A DNA stretch of 64,000 nt from Phylloscopus collybita (GCA_027886175.1 JAJNNQ010000100.1:2705501-2769500); one strand, 5' to 3'; positions 10,576 through 23,534 are shown, counted from the stretch's first letter. Notes: a model not told the origin generated them from the letters alone. Made by a program: numbers and translations.

Positions 10576-13500
10576 GACTCTTGGTTCTTCTCCTCTCCAG
10601 CGAGCCCATCCCACGGTTTGGACCCTCTTTCCTTGGGATGCCTCACCGAATTCCTGCAGCTGAGCTCCACGCTAACCAAACAAGCCTGATGACACACTTT
10701 GTGGTCACATCTGCTCCCTCACCTTCCTCGTGTGACGAAAGGGAAAAACCCAAGAGCCCTCTGCACTGACGCTCGGCTGCTGTTGATTTAATTGGCTTTG
10801 GGTAAATCCCTTCTTCTGCAAACGCTCACCGGGGCAAGCTGTCCCTTCCTGAGCTTGTGCAAATAAAATGAGGATGCAAACATGACTGCAAGCACTGTGA
10901 GTGTGTGTTTCATCCTGAGATCAAGTTTCATTCCATAACTCAATTTTTGCAGTGTTTAATAGATGCTGTTGTGCTGTTTGTATTTCTTTTTTTTTTTTTT
11001 TTTTTTTTATTTATCCCCAGGCTTTTTGTGCCACCAAGGGAAGCCACCAGCTTTGCTCCTTTTTTTTTTTAGCTCCCAAATTTATGTTATTATTGTTAGT
11101 TCCCAATTGGTGGAGTTTTTTATAGAGGTTTTTGGCCAAAAAACCTTGGTGCTGTTAAAATCAGCTCTTTCCCACTGCCCTCAGTCAGGCTGGAGTTTCA
11201 CTCTCCCTGCTTTACCTTTCCCTGGTTGCTCCCAGTATGAAAAACTTTGGTTGGGAATTTACCAAAGGCAGAAAATCAGCCTGACTCTGGAAATTCTGTT
11301 GTTTACCTTAAAGCACGTTTTGTTTCCATTTTGCTCTAAATATGGATGAAGTGAAAATCTGCTGTTGTGGAGGGCCTGTCACTCCAGCAGCAGTTCCAGC
11401 AGGATTTCTCACATGGTCTCTCCAACCCGTGGAAAAATCATCCTGGGGATGGTGGACACAGACCAGGGAGACATCAGCACATCCTTTGAGTTCCTCTGCA
11501 AATCAGTGGGAGCTTAAAATTACTCTGACAGAACAAAAATACGGAATAAAATCTCACTTCTTGAGAGGAAGTGGAGAGTGAGTCCCCACAGAGAGGAAAA
11601 ACAGCAGCAAAAATTCAGAGAGATGGCAGAAATTTGTGTTTTCAGCCAATCTCTTTAATTACAGTACAGGTTCACATGAGATGTGTTCAGATATCAGTCT
11701 GGAGTCAAAGCTTGGAGAGAGGAAGGATTTATTTTAATTCATATTTAAACGAGACAACACGGAAGACGAGCAGAGGAATCACTATGAAAAACAGAAAACA
11801 AGTGTAAGCTGTTGGCACTCAGCTTCCTGGAAGGGTTTTGTAATACCTTAAGCTCTTGTTTATTCAAATTAAAATGCACCTGATCCTTGGATAAGCAGAA
11901 CAAGCCAAGTCCTGCCCTCCCCAGCAGGACTGGCACATGCAGAGCAGGGCTCTGCCTTGGGTCCGGGTCCAGGAAGGGTTGGAAGAGTCCTTGGAGAATC
12001 CTGGAGGGGTAACTGGGACTTGAATTCACTTTCTCACCTCCCCGGCCCCTCACTGCAACCTCTGCCCCTGAGAGCACTGGGGAAAGGGGCGGCTTTGCAA
12101 TCCTCCCCTCCTGGATGCTCCTTGGCAATTCCCAGGACACTCTTTTGGAAGTCCCAGGACACTCTTTTCCCGGCCAAATCCCGCCCTGCTGCCCAAGAGC
12201 TGGGATGGAGGAGCACTCCTGCCCTCCGTGTGCAACCTGCCCGAGGCTGGGGTAATTTATTCTGGTTTTAAAGGAAAACCTCAGCTTTGTGGCCTAAATT
12301 CCAAACACCTGAAGAGCAGGGGAGGTGTGAGGAGATCTGATCCCTTTCCGTGCGTTTTCTCCCCACGGCAGAGGCAGGAGCACTCTGCTGAAAGGCACGA
12401 GCTCGAGGCTCTGCCGACATCTCTGTGAGAAGCTGCTGTTTACAGATCTGTCAGAGATTTAGCTTTGATGATGCAACGTTGGCAAATGTCACATGGACCT
12501 TCCCTGACACTGTTTTCCTAGCAAATGGCTCCTTTTCTCTGCCGTGACTTGGAGGGAAAAAAAAAAAAAAAGGAAAGAGTTTGAAAGGATTCTGAGCCTT
12601 AAAACCATTTGAGTTTTGTTCTGTGCCTACCAGATTCAGTTTGATAAAATATCTGGCCTCCCACTCCAAAGTTATCTCCTTGATTTGTAATCCCAGTGCT
12701 CTCACTTACAGGAAAAATCCTCTTTTATTAAATATTGTGAAACCCTGACTAAAAGCAGAGTTAGACAGGGACTCTCTGCTGTATTTATAGGATGGCTGAG
12801 GGTTTTGGGATGAGCAGGGATTTTTAGGAAGACCCCAGGTATCACAAGTTGTGGTTGAACATGGAGAAAAATATTCTAAAGAATGGAAAGACACCTCCAA
12901 ACGACAGAGGGGGGAATTTCTGGAGCTGGAAAAATCAGGTGAATTTATGGAAAAGAAGCACAGAAGAAGCCAGGAGAGCAGGAAGTGGAAAAAAACCCCT
13001 AAAATTCTGAGCAGCAGGATTTATTTTCGGGTTCAGCATCTCTTCTTTTAGAGGAGGAGTCAGGGAAATGGGGAAGACACTCTGGATTTCCAGGAAGTGT
13101 CTCCAGCCCACAAAATACCTCCCACAGCTGCCCATCTGGTATCAATATTCCCTTCGTGTTTTAGGAGATGCCACAACCCAGATGTTTCCAGCAGTGGCTG
13201 GGGAAGGCAGAGGGGTGGGACGGGTAAATCTTCACTCCTACTTTGCCACCTCTTGGCTGGTGTCACCTCTGCCACCTCACCCTGCCCTGGGTCACTGCTG
13301 GAAAACCGTCCAAGGGCTTGGAGAGAGGAAGAGGAGAATCTGGGAATGGAAGGGGTGCCCAGCTCATTAAAGATGCTTGTTACTAATTAAGGGATGAGTG
13401 TCCTGCAGAATTTTATGAGGTCGCCTGACCGAGCACAGCAAACGGGGACCAGGTTTGTGGTGGAGGGAAACTCTCCCCCACAGCAGCAGCTTCGTGGATT

Positions 13501-13878
13501 GCCCACAAAATGAAACCCAAGGCCAAGAGAAATTCCTTGGGTTTGAACCATCTGAGGCTGTAAATGAGCTGTCAGCTTCCAAAAATGCATTAATTGAGCC
13601 CACAAAAATGTGCGCTGAGCAATCAAGGAAGAGGAGGAAAACACCTCAGAGGTTGGTTTGGAGCACATGGAACCAGCTAGATCTGGGAAAGTGGGATGAC
13701 ACTGCTCCAGCAGCATCCAGGGTTCTTCTTTGGGGAAGAAAGTTTAAATCTGGGGGAGGCAGGTGGAGATGCTGAGGTCTCCAATTCTCATCTGAGTTGT
13801 CAGAGAGGCTTGGGCTTGGTTCATGAAGAACAGGGCTCAGATTTCTCTGTAGAGATCAATGCAAGAGCATGTTCATCC
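10576..13878. other. unique sequence, no gene seen
   Basis: Ordinary unique DNA with T-runs at about 10988-11008 and 11060-11070 and an A-run at about 12556-12571. No exon, RNA gene or transposon was recognised on either strand. Confidence 0.3.
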
Positions 13879-13901
13879 TTTTTTTTTTTTTTTTTTTTTT
13901 T
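13879..13901 (-). repeat. poly(T) run
   Basis: About 23 T residues; no retroposon body was recognised next to it. Confidence 0.65.
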
Positions 13902-14934
13902 CTTGAATGTAGGGAAAAACATAATCCTCCAAAAAAAAATTTTAAGGGTTTTTCTGGATCTGGCTACCACCAGCAAATTTGGCACAAAGCAGGAGGTTGT
14001 ACCTGCATCCAGCCTCTCCCTCTTTACCTGTGTGAGGGAAAACCTCATCAAACCCTCTCTGCCATTCCTCTCCCAAGCAGGAGAGGTTCCCTGGACATTG
14101 TCCAGAGCTGAACTCACTTGGCTCTGACATAAAAAACAACCAGTCTGGGCTCCAATTTTATTTACCACTCAAGCTCACTCTCCTTTAAAAGCACATTACA
14201 CTGGATTTCTGGCCAGTTATCCAGTTGTTTTTTTTTTAATTGTCATTATTTTCTCCAGCTCATCAGTCCTGGCAAACAGGAAATCCATTATTCACAGCAA
14301 AGCAACAGCGAGATGCAAACACGTCCCTGTGGCTGCTCCAGCTGCGTGTGGGGTGGAAAAGGACACACTGAGACTTGTTCATAATTAGTCCTTTGCCCTG
14401 TAATGATCCTGATGACAAAAAAAAATTGTCTTGAAAGGTTTTTTGTTGATGTGGGCCTTGGTAATTTAAATAGGATGGCGTAAATGAAGGGAGACAGAAA
14501 AATTGTAGGGTCGGGTTTATGAGGGATCTCTGAAAGTACAAAGTGTCATAACTTCACCACTTAAAAATGGTAAAAATCCACTTTTTCCAGCCTTGAGGTG
14601 TCCAAGACCCAGGAGAGGAAGAGCATTTGCTGCTGGGAAGTGACGCACACATCTTTCCCCCCCTGTGTTGCAATAAGCTCACTCCTCTGGCATGGCAGTG
14701 GCTGCTCATGGGGCTTCACACCTTCAAATGCACTTCAAATATCTAAGAGTTGAGTGTTTTCCTTCATTTCCCTGCTGCCCCTTAAGCTAAGAGAAGAATA
14801 AATGAAAATAAAAAAATTCCTGTATAAATACATTTGTGACAAATGCAGGTTGGCTCCATTGGAGGAGTCCAGCAGAGGGTGGGTGGAGATCTGAGGAAGG
14901 AAGAGAACCCACTGGAATGGGGAATGTTCAAATC

Positions 14935-15065
14935 CAGCGCACTGAGAGCCACATCCAGGGGTTCCCTGAACATCTCCAGGGATGGGCACTCCACCACCTC
15001 CCTGGGAAGCCCATTCCAATGCTTAACAATCCTTTCTGAAAAGAAATTCTCCCTGAATCCATCAG
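14935..15065 (-). mobile_element. CR1 LINE fragment
   Basis: The plus strand carries the reverse-complemented CR1 order: a GAGAGCCACATCCAGG-like block, 'CATCTCCAGGGATGGGCACTCC', 'CCTCCCTGGGAAGCCCATTCCAATGC' and the 'AAGAAATTCTCCCTGAATCC' block. The 3' terminal part is absent, so it is a piece from within the CR1 3' region. Confidence 0.75.
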
Positions 15066-16150
15066 AGAATTTACCCTGCGTGTTGCTGCCCATCCCAAGT
15101 TGATGTTGGTGGGGAAAGGGAGCTGGGGACAATAAGGGACAACTTTTCCCTTTGTTGTTGAGATTTCCAAGAATCTCCCACAAAATTCCACCCCTGTGCT
15201 GGCTGCCTGCTGGGCAGGATTCTCCTTCAACTTTCCATGTTTCCAAAGGAGAGTTTCTCCGTGCCTCCACCTTCTCCTGGTGCTCTAGGGAAGACGCTGG
15301 CATTGAAAGGAGGAAAACAATTCTCTTCCCTCTGCAAGTGGCCTTTCCATGGTGAGCTCATGCTCTTCCCAAAAGTGCGTGTTCACTGCTGCTGGGCTGT
15401 GGCCAAAGGCAGCCTCCCCTCTCCTCCTGGAGGTGGCAACAATGCACATGTGTGTCATTTCCTGATCCCAGTGGAAATCGCAGCATTGATACTCAAGGCC
15501 GAAAAAAAAAAAAACCAACAAAACCAAAAACCAAACCCAATCTGGAAAATCAACGCCCACTCCCTTCAAAAAATTCCACCTTCCAGATTGCCTCACTCCT
15601 GGGTCCAGTGCCTCAGCACATCTTGCTCTGCAGTGCCAAAGCCGTGTCCTCCTCTCCGGTGACTCAGCTCCGCGTTGTCCTGCTGGGAGGGGACGGAGCC
15701 GGCACGGACCAGGACCTCTCACCTTCCCCACCTCCCACCCTCAGCACCTCGTGGGGGTCTCCAGGGAATTGTTCCCAGCGAGACAACAAAGCTGGAACCC
15801 AAAACGGTCTCTAAGTTATCAAAACACACCAAGACAGGGCCGTGCATCCCAAAGAGGCGCGTCGGCAAGAGCTGTCCTGCATCCAAGATTTCCCTGAGGG
15901 TCTTCCCTCTCCCAATGTGCACTCACTTGAGAGCAAATCTGCTTCAACAAGGCACAGTGTCTGGGATATTGAAAAGAGGGGAAATCTCCCTCTGGTTGTC
16001 CGTTTCCCTACTAGGATTTGCTTGGGAAAAGGGTTTTGTGTGTGGTTTGTTTCAGGGCACTGCGCTCTGCTGGAAATGCTCCACGCAGTAGGAGCCTGGA
16101 GAAGGAAAGCTTGAATCCCTTCCAGTCTGTTGCTGCATTTTGGCAAATCC
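15066..16150. other. unique sequence, no gene seen
   Basis: Unique DNA with an A-rich (CAAAAC)-like stretch near 15500-15540. No gene, RNA or transposon was recognised. Confidence 0.3.
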
Positions 16151-16159
16151 CAGAACAAA

Positions 16160-16395
16160 TGAGTGGCAGAGGCAGATAAACAAGCTTAAGGTAAACATTA
16201 TCTGCATCTCTCCCCCTGATTTATAACCTACGTGAGTCGCCGAGGAATTGACTCGGGTTTACCGCAGTGCTCGAAGTAATGTTGTTAAGAATGTAACTTC
16301 TTAGGAAAACTCAGCCTGTTTTTAGCCCAGACATGCAATTAGGGGAATTAGTAACACGATACGTCATCCCGAGGAACACACGGATCCAGGGGGCA
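16160..16395. promoter_or_regulatory. candidate enhancer with inverted GATA and forkhead-like sites
   Basis: GCAGATAA at 16172-16179 and its exact reverse complement TTATCTGC at 16198-16205 flank an 18-base spacer that contains ATAAACA- and GTAAACA-type forkhead words. The following unique sequence to about 16395 has the texture of conserved non-coding DNA (several CpG-containing words, an ATTAGGGGAATTAGTAA segment). Regulatory function is inferred. Confidence 0.3.
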
Positions 16396-19300
16396 GGAAC
16401 CTCATGCAACCCTGGGGGAGGCAGGGCTGCTCCCAGCACATGTCAGTGCTCTCTTGCAATCCTCCTGATTCCCAATGAGGAGCTTTGCTCTGAGCCAGCA
16501 CACAGTTCTGAGCACTCTGAGGATGAGGCCGTGGAGTGACCTCCTTTTTCCATGAGGAAAAAGGGGAATTAAAGGGGTTTCAAAGTGTCTGTGCAAAGCG
16601 AGGCGTGAGGAATCTGTAGTGGAAAGAAGGAGACCTCGTAGTTCTTGTAATTCCCAGCTCATGTAGGTGAGAGCAGGGTTGGGGTCATGCTCCTTGCACA
16701 GATTCTTTGGGTGTTTAGGTGTGAGGACTGACAGGGAAGTCCAGTGTGAGTTTTGGATGGAGGAGTATGGCAGTGCTGGGTTTCTAGAGCAGCTTGGAAT
16801 GTTTCTGAAACATAAATCAAATCGCATCTGAGCCCCCAAGCTTGGCACAACCTCCTCTTTTTTTTTTGACCTAAATGAAGGGGTAAAAGCTTGGGAAGAC
16901 AGGGAAAAGAGAGCATTGACTCTCCTGCAGCTCCTGCCACCGCTGTGCAGAGTCTTGGTTCGTCTCCCAAAACTGCTGCTCTGCAGCTCCTCCACGCCGC
17001 CCCACTGCCACCAGTCTGGGACCATGGAAAATTACAGAAAAAAAGCCCAAATCTCTCCATCCTTTCTTCCTTCCAAGCGTTCCAGAAACTCCAGCTGAAT
17101 TTCACAAATTCAGGAGGCTTTTGGCTGGTTTCAGTAAGCCAGAATCCAAATTTTTGGTGGCTGAACCGATCCTTGGGACGAGACTTTTGAGGTTTTGTAT
17201 CACTGGCAATGATCTTTGCTTTTGTTTCGTTTCAGGCCTGTGGTGCTACTGGATGAGGAGCTGATCCTATTTGGACCTACGTGAGGACAGCTAAGAGGAT
17301 TGGGGTCTTCCCAGCAATCACTGCAAATAATAATAATAATAAAAAAATCCCTCAAAAATGCTGGAAAACATGAAAAGGTCAATGAAGCAGGGGAAAAGAG
17401 TGATCCAATGCTTTTGGGGTTTTTTTTGGGTTTTTTTTTTTTCCTTTTCTTCCATTAAGGAATGATGCATTATCTGGAAATCCCACTTTATAGCTTGGAA
17501 TTTGTTTTTGTGTTGGTGTCTTTCAGTCAGTGAGTAAAGTGTGACCACAGAAATCGGACACCAAAGCAACAGCAGTGGGTGGCAGATTTCTCCCACACCA
17601 CAAACATCCTTCCATCCTTGGCAGTCCAGGCTGGGAACGTTCTGTCGCTGTGGTGCATCTCATCTTCAAGCAGGCTGAAGGAGAAATGGTCCATTTGATG
17701 GGGTTCTGACCCCAAAACGTTGCTGAGTTCTGGTCCCCCAAATACCAATGAGATCACTGTGGTGTGAAATACCCAGGGGTGTTCTGTCCATAGGGATGGT
17801 GGTGGTCCATCCCTGTTAGCCAGATCTGAGAGCACTGATGGTTCCCTCCTGTGGGATTCCTGAAGGATTGGAGTTCCCTGGCCAAAAAATGGGAAATCTC
17901 TCATCTGCTGGACCTGCCTGAAGAGGGTGAAGTGCAAAGTCACTGCGTTCTTTTGAAACTCCAGAATTTTGGCTGAAAATATCCCAGCCAGGGAAATGCT
18001 CCTCCACAGTGAGGATCCATATCCACCCCACCAAGCACAGGTTTCTACCTCCAGCTGCATTATTCACCACATTTATTTCTGCAGCTGAGCTCTTGCACCA
18101 TAAACCGAGGCAGGGAAGGCTCTTGCCAGCCATCCCCACAACCCCCAGAGTGCTCCAGCCCTGATTTGTGTGTCAGGATCCTTGCAAGGCATAAAAACAT
18201 CATCCAAACAGAGCCACTTGGAGCTCTGCTGGCTCTGCTCCCTGCCCACAACCTCTCGTTTTTGACTCCCCTGTGACAGAAAGCATCTCCCACTGCCACT
18301 GGCTCCTGCACAGCATCAAGGCTCATCCTTGGAAAAGCTGCTGCAGAGTACAAAAAGCTCCTGGAAGCTCCAGTTTGTGACAGGAGCTGTGATCCAGCCC
18401 CGCTGCCACCAGCCGTGTGCCATTCCAGCGGATTTTGCTGCAAACTTTGGATTTTATGAACCTGATCCCAGACTAAAGTGAAGCACCTCAGTGCAGATGA
18501 CTGAAGGGGAAATCACTTCCCAGAGCATGAGGCTGTTGCTTAATTTGAGATTTTGCTGGAGGTGGAGACATTTTTATTTGAAATTTCTCTTGGTTGGAAA
18601 AGGCTCGTTTTTCCTGGCTTCTCTTTGTGGGTTTTGTGTTGAGCTCAAAATTGAATCTGGGCGGTTGGAAATGTAAGGGGATATGTGCTGTCCTCAGCTC
18701 TTCCCCTGCAGGCTCTCCTGCATTCCCTGGAATTCATGGTGAGAACAGTTTTCAGCTTAAGAACAACCCTCTGCAGTCATTCCTGCACGTAATTCCAAAG
18801 TGTGCTGGCCCAGCTCTGCAGCTGCTGGAATTCCTCTTCCTTAGAAAAACTTTGGGTTTTCCCAGCTCTCAGGTGGTCCCCTTGTAGTTATATATATATA
18901 TTTTTTTTTTGGATGACAGGCAGTTAAATCCTGCCCAATAATTTATTTTTCCAGGTGGAATGACACCTTTGCAGCCCCCCAGCTGAGTGGGAAGCATGGC
19001 CCACCCCTCAAGCACCAAAAGCTTACCACTCTAACATCCCTGGTTGTTTTAATAATCAGATTAAATCACAATAACAATAATCATTTTAGATATCACAACG
19101 TGACCAAAAACCCCACTGATGTGATCCATTGCTCTGTGGAGCATGGAAAAGGCTGGAATTTTTACACCAACCAATGGAACAACTTGATTTTGTTGTCTAA
19201 AACAGCCAGAAACTTTCCTTGGTCTGGTGTGAGTGCTGGGAATTGTCTTTAGGGAAGCATCTCCCTCCAACAGAAAATATCATTAAGTCAGGATTTTTCC

Positions 19301-19800
19301 AGAAGGTTCCATCCTCTTCCTTTTTGCTGTTTCTCCTCCCATCTGGGGTGAGGGCAGGACTGGGAAGTGAGCCCTGGGAAGCTCGGGGTGTGACGTCTCC
19401 TTCTTCAAAGAGGCATTTTGGGAACAGCCTGGCCCTGTTGGCAAAGGGGTCTCTGCCCTTCGCCCTCCTCCCACTCTGCTGCCAGGAAAAGCCAGGAGAG
19501 CTTTGGGGAAGGCTCCAGCATCAACAACCTGAGTCTGCAGGCTGACAGCTCCCACCAGACAGAAGACAACCCCAATTACCCCAATCACCCCTGGCAGCAC
19601 CAGGCTGGGATGCTCTGCCTCCCTCACGTCCCAGGGGACAGCAGGGACATCGTGGTCCTCACTCAACGCCCTTTGCCATCCATGGATTCCTGCATCCCAT
19701 TCTGACAGAGGTGTGGAAGAGCTCTGTTAATTCCCCTGCCAGTTCAGCCCTTTTTGTTGTTGTTTTCCATGAGAACAGGATATGTTTATCTAGCTTTGAT
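16396..19800. other. unique sequence, no gene seen
   Basis: Moderate-GC unique DNA. A 207-codon minus-strand frame at 16402-17025 and a 177-codon frame at 17527-18060 have no recognisable domain or repeat basis and look like chance frames. A small (AAT)n block lies at about 17325-17345. No exon structure or RNA gene was seen. Confidence 0.3.
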
Positions 19801-19801
19801 T

Positions 19802-19802
<1 letters not shown>

Positions 19803-19832
<30 letters not shown>
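19803..19832 (-). repeat. poly(T) run, about 30 bases
   Basis: Seen directly; a shorter mixed T-rich stretch also lies at about 20378-20413. Confidence 0.7.
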
Positions 19833-19834
<2 letters not shown>

Positions 19835-20756
19835 TTTTAAATTTTCCCTTTGTAGCTGAACGAACTGATTATTGCTTTCATCTGCTTCCCTCTGCAGGGT
19901 CAGCTGAAGCCCAAATAATCAGATGGGATGTGAGTGTCTGTGTGGATTTGTAATTAATAGGTTGCATGCTGGGAGATGTGGGGTCCTGAAAGAACGTGTA
20001 AAGAGAAAATGATCTAAAACTTGATCCTGATTTTGGTTCAACCTCAACAATTTCCTGCAGAGTAGAAGCAGTGAGATAATTTGGGGCAGATCAAACCAAA
20101 CCCTGATTCTCTTCTGCTTCTCATGCCAAATGTCATCCCCTTAAGATGTGCTTTTCTCCATCTGGTGATTTTGGCTCCTCTGTGTTCCCTGTAAGTCTTC
20201 TTGGACCTTCTGCTGGAATGTTTGTGAGATGACTCAGAGGAACAAACAAAACAGGCAGGACCTTCATGGAGCCGAGCACAATGCTGGCAATAAATGGAGC
20301 TGGCTCCACCAGGAGGGTTTTACCGAGGCAAACCCAAAGGAGGATTGATAATTCAGCAAACCACGCTTTAATTGAGCTTTTTTATTTTTAATTTTTTTTT
20401 ATTTTTTTTTCTTGAGAAATCAGAACTGTTTTTCAGCAAAGGCCAAGCTTTTCCACCTTTTCACCAAAACAAACAGAAAGCAGGTGCGTGCTTGAAGGAG
20501 TTCTGGCTGGGAGAGCACAGAGAGGTGCACATGGGCTTTCCTGTCAGAGTTTACACTTAGTGGGCTTGGGTTTTGTTTCTGTCAATGCAAGTTTTGCTGT
20601 TCCCTTCAAAGAGAGCAGGCACAGCTCTGGAGTCCTGGTATTCCTTAGGGAGGAGAGGGTGAGACGTGCAGAGGCCGTTTTCTGGTAGTCTGTGTATTTT
20701 AAGGCTTGTCACAATCCCACCCAAATCTGGATGCAAAATGGTGCTCAGCTTTTACT

Positions 20757-20863
20757 GCATAAAACAGAACTTCTACTCCATCAAAAAGAGATTTTTCTCC
20801 ATAAAACAGAATTTTTATTCCATAAACCAGACTTTTTACTCCATAAAACAGAGATTTTTCTTC
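20757..20863 (+). repeat. 21-bp tandem repeat, five copies
   Basis: Units of the form CATAAAACAGAATTTTTACTC repeat at 21-base spacing. The period is a multiple of three, so the plus strand shows a seven-residue repeating open frame that is an artefact. Confidence 0.85.
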
Positions 20864-21106
20864 ATATTTCTGGAGAGAACAGGAATCAAAGGTGATCCCA
20901 TTTTCCAGCAGCCCTCTGCCACCCTTGGTTGGCAGTGGTTTGGGTTTGGCTTTGCTGATCCCAGGCTTGGTTTTGCTGTGGTGGCGGAAGGTGGTGCTGC
21001 TCAAAGCTAGGTGGGTTTCTCCATGGGTTGGAAGCTTCCTCCTGGGAATTCCCCCCTTTGTCCTGTAAAAGACAAAGGAAGGAATTCCCAGGAGGAATTC
21101 AGAGAA

Positions 21107-21262
21107 GAAGACAAAAGGCAAAATTTCCTATCATTTTCCACAGGAGAAAGACAAAAAGACAAATATTCCTGTTATTTTCCACAAGAGAAAGATAAAAAGA
21201 CAAAATTTCCTATCATTTTCCACAGGAAAAAGACAAAAATTCCTATCGTTTTTCCACAGGGC
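21107..21262 (+). repeat. 41-bp tandem repeat, nearly four copies
   Basis: Each unit contains a GACAAAA block, then TTCCTATCATTTTCCACAGG, then GAAA. The last copy is shortened by loss of part of the A-rich block. Confidence 0.8.
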
Positions 21263-21434
21263 ATCTTTGCCACCACCACAATCACCTGAGGATGCCAACC
21301 TGGAACTAGAGGCTGCATTTATTTACTTTTGGGATAAAGCAGGACAGACTCAGGTCCATCAGTGGGGAGATGATGGATGGCACACCCCAGGGTGGGCAGA
21401 GCCTCTGCTTCGTGCCAGCCCCTCCGAGGGATTT

Positions 21435-21439
21435 CTGAG
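21435..21439. repeat. left target-site duplication CTGAG
   Basis: The five bases directly before the TG of the solo LTR equal the five bases directly after its terminal CA. Confidence 0.85.
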
Positions 21440-22163
21440 TGTCTTGGGTTGTGGAACCAAAAATGTCTATTCTATTTCATCTGCTGAAAGCAGCTGGGGA
21501 AATGTTCTTCTTTATCTCTTGTCACTCTGGGAGGAGGGGGGCAGATGCCTTCTGATAATGGCCCAGCTGATAAACCAGATGGGGCACTGTTTCTTATCTC
21601 TTTTCACCACTGGTCCTCCCTCCAGGGGAACATTTTCTGCTGATGGGCCATTAAGACACCCCTAAAAGCACACAAAATAGAACATCCACATTCCATCATC
21701 CTATTGTGAGATGCTCCACCCAGTGGGAGGAGCCAACCATTCCCACCTGGATAAAAACTGAGACTCAGGAACACAGAAAGTATCCAGCTTCACCTGATTC
21801 CTGGAGGAAGACTGGACCCTTGTTCTACAGGATCATCTCTACTCCACCAGAACCACATCTGCCACTCCAGGAGGACTCACTTTTGGATGCTCCCAACACC
21901 CTGACCAACAGGGTGTCAGGTTGTAGCTCTGACTCTGTCAGGGTTCTCCAAAATTGTTGTTTGTTTGGGTGGTTTTGTTTTTCTACTACATTTGTATTGT
22001 TAATATTCCTAGTAAAGGACTGTTACTCCTATTCCCAAACCTTTGCCTAAAAGCCCTTGATTGCAAAATTATAATTTGATGGGGGGGTGAAGGATTTACA
22101 TTCTCCATTCTGAGGGAAACTCCAGCTTTCCCTGGCAGATACCTGTCTTTCCAAACCAAGACA
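21440..22163 (+). mobile_element. solo LTR of an ERVL-like endogenous retrovirus
   Basis: A 724-bp element begins TGTCTTGGGTT and ends AACCAAGACA, so it has canonical TG...CA ends. It is bounded by identical 5-bp direct repeats CTGAG (21435-21439 and 22164-22168). Inside are a TATA-like GGATAAAAACT at about 21749-21759, an AGTAAA polyadenylation-type word at 22011-22016 and a poly-G stretch at 22080-22087. The text order matches the abundant passerine ERVL-type LTRs as I remember them, and a 5-bp duplication suits that class. No internal retroviral genes are present, so it is the product of LTR-LTR recombination. Class assignment rests on recall, but the structure is read directly. Confidence 0.88.
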
Positions 22164-22168
22164 CTGAG
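22164..22168. repeat. right target-site duplication CTGAG
   Basis: Exact match to 21435-21439; it fixes the LTR borders and shows insertion by a retroviral-type integrase. Confidence 0.85.
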
Positions 22169-22435
22169 CCAACACATCCCAATGCACAGAAACCCTGAGT
22201 GTTCCAAGCCTCCCCTATCCCTGCCCATAAAAGTCCAGCAATTCCACCAGCAACGCCTCACACGTGTGCCTGGCTGGAGACAGGGTGCCAGCTTGGCACT
22301 GCTGTGGGCATTTGTCACCCAGAGCTGGATTTAGGCTGTGTTTACAGAAACCCTAAAGCCTGGCCAATGGGGTTTTCCTGGAGTGCTCAGAGGGCACATG
22401 TGGGAAGTGGGTTTGTAGAGGATGGATTTTTACCG

Positions 22436-22558
22436 CTGTCTGGTAACGTTGCGTTATGGAGAATCCCAGAATTCGGGAAGAGTTCTTCCCTTATGACACA
22501 TGGAAGATCCTGTTTGCCCCCTGAATTTCAGCCATAAATAGGAAAATTTTTAAGAATA
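22436..22558 (+). repeat. dispersed 125-bp repeat, copy 1
   Basis: This segment, from a GGTAAC word through CAGCCATAAATA and an AAATTTTTAAGAATA end, is repeated in the same orientation at 23535-23669. The copies are clearly homologous but differ by substitutions and by a 9-base insertion in copy 2. The family is not one I can name. Confidence 0.75.
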
Positions 22559-22993
22559 ACAAAGAGGGGTGATTTTAGATGATTGGCTTTAGGGCATGAA
22601 CAGCACGGTGTGGCAAAAGCTGATGGGACAAGAAAGGCTTATGATGTGCTGTAAGTAGGAAATAATTTGGCTTCTGATTGTGCTGGTGTGAATTGTAACA
22701 CCTGTATTGTCCCACCCTTCACTTGAGACTGAAAAGGGAATAAAAGTTTTTCAAACACCTCTCAGTTGCCCCATCCCTGGGTCAGGAGAAGGGATCGTCC
22801 GGCAGGCACAGATGGAAAATCTGGCAGTGCTGCCAGGAGGGGAGGTGGGATCTGGGAGCTCTGCAGAAATCCCCTTCCAAGATCCAGCCTCCCCCAGCGG
22901 CTTCCTGCAAGAAAAAGGGTCACTGCCCTTTCCTGTCCCAGTCCTGTCCCCCTGACGTGGCCATCCCTTGAGGAGAGGGTCACATCCTTAATG

Positions 22994-23072
22994 TCCTGCC
23001 CACCAGGAAGAGGCAGGAGAAGACCTGGCTCCTGGCCCTGGGAGCCTTTGGGGGAAAAAAAAAAAAAAAAAA
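22994..23072. other. unique stretch with poly(A) run
   Basis: An A-run of about 18 lies at 23055-23072 between the two copies of the dispersed repeat. Nothing else was recognised in 22560-23534. Confidence 0.35.
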
Positions 23073-23534
23073 GACTGGGAAGAGCGGGGCTGAAATGCTC
23101 CAAAAGCAGAAAAACAACTCTGTTTTCCACTTTCTTGGGATGGGGTTTATTAAAGAAAGCCCTGGGATGTGAGGAAAGAAGAGCAGCTGGATTTTGGTGG
23201 CTTGGAAGACAGCTCTGCAGCAGGCAGGGTCTCAGCTGGGTAATGACCTGCAGGAGATCTGGCTTGGCCAGGTGAACTTGGGATTTTGTGTCCACCAGGG
23301 CAGGGAAACATCCCCATTCCCATGTGTGCCATCCATATTTAATTCCTGTCTTGCTCAGGAACTGGGTGAAGATACTTAAAACTTCAAGTCAGGACCAAAT
23401 AAACCACCACCAAACCATAAACTGAGGTTGATTTCATCGTTGTTGCCATCCAGGTGGGTTCTGGGGTGACCTTGAATAACCCAAAACTGCCTTCCAAAAT
23501 CCGCTCCCCACTTCCCACCTTTAGAACTTGTATC

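Noticed and set aside
16402..17025. 207-codon minus-strand frame
   Set aside because: No domain or codon-usage signal visible, and other frames overlap it. Treated as chance.
19786..19800. partial match to the miR-9 core (TTATCTAGCT)
   Set aside because: Only about ten bases agree, and no complementary arm lies within hairpin distance.
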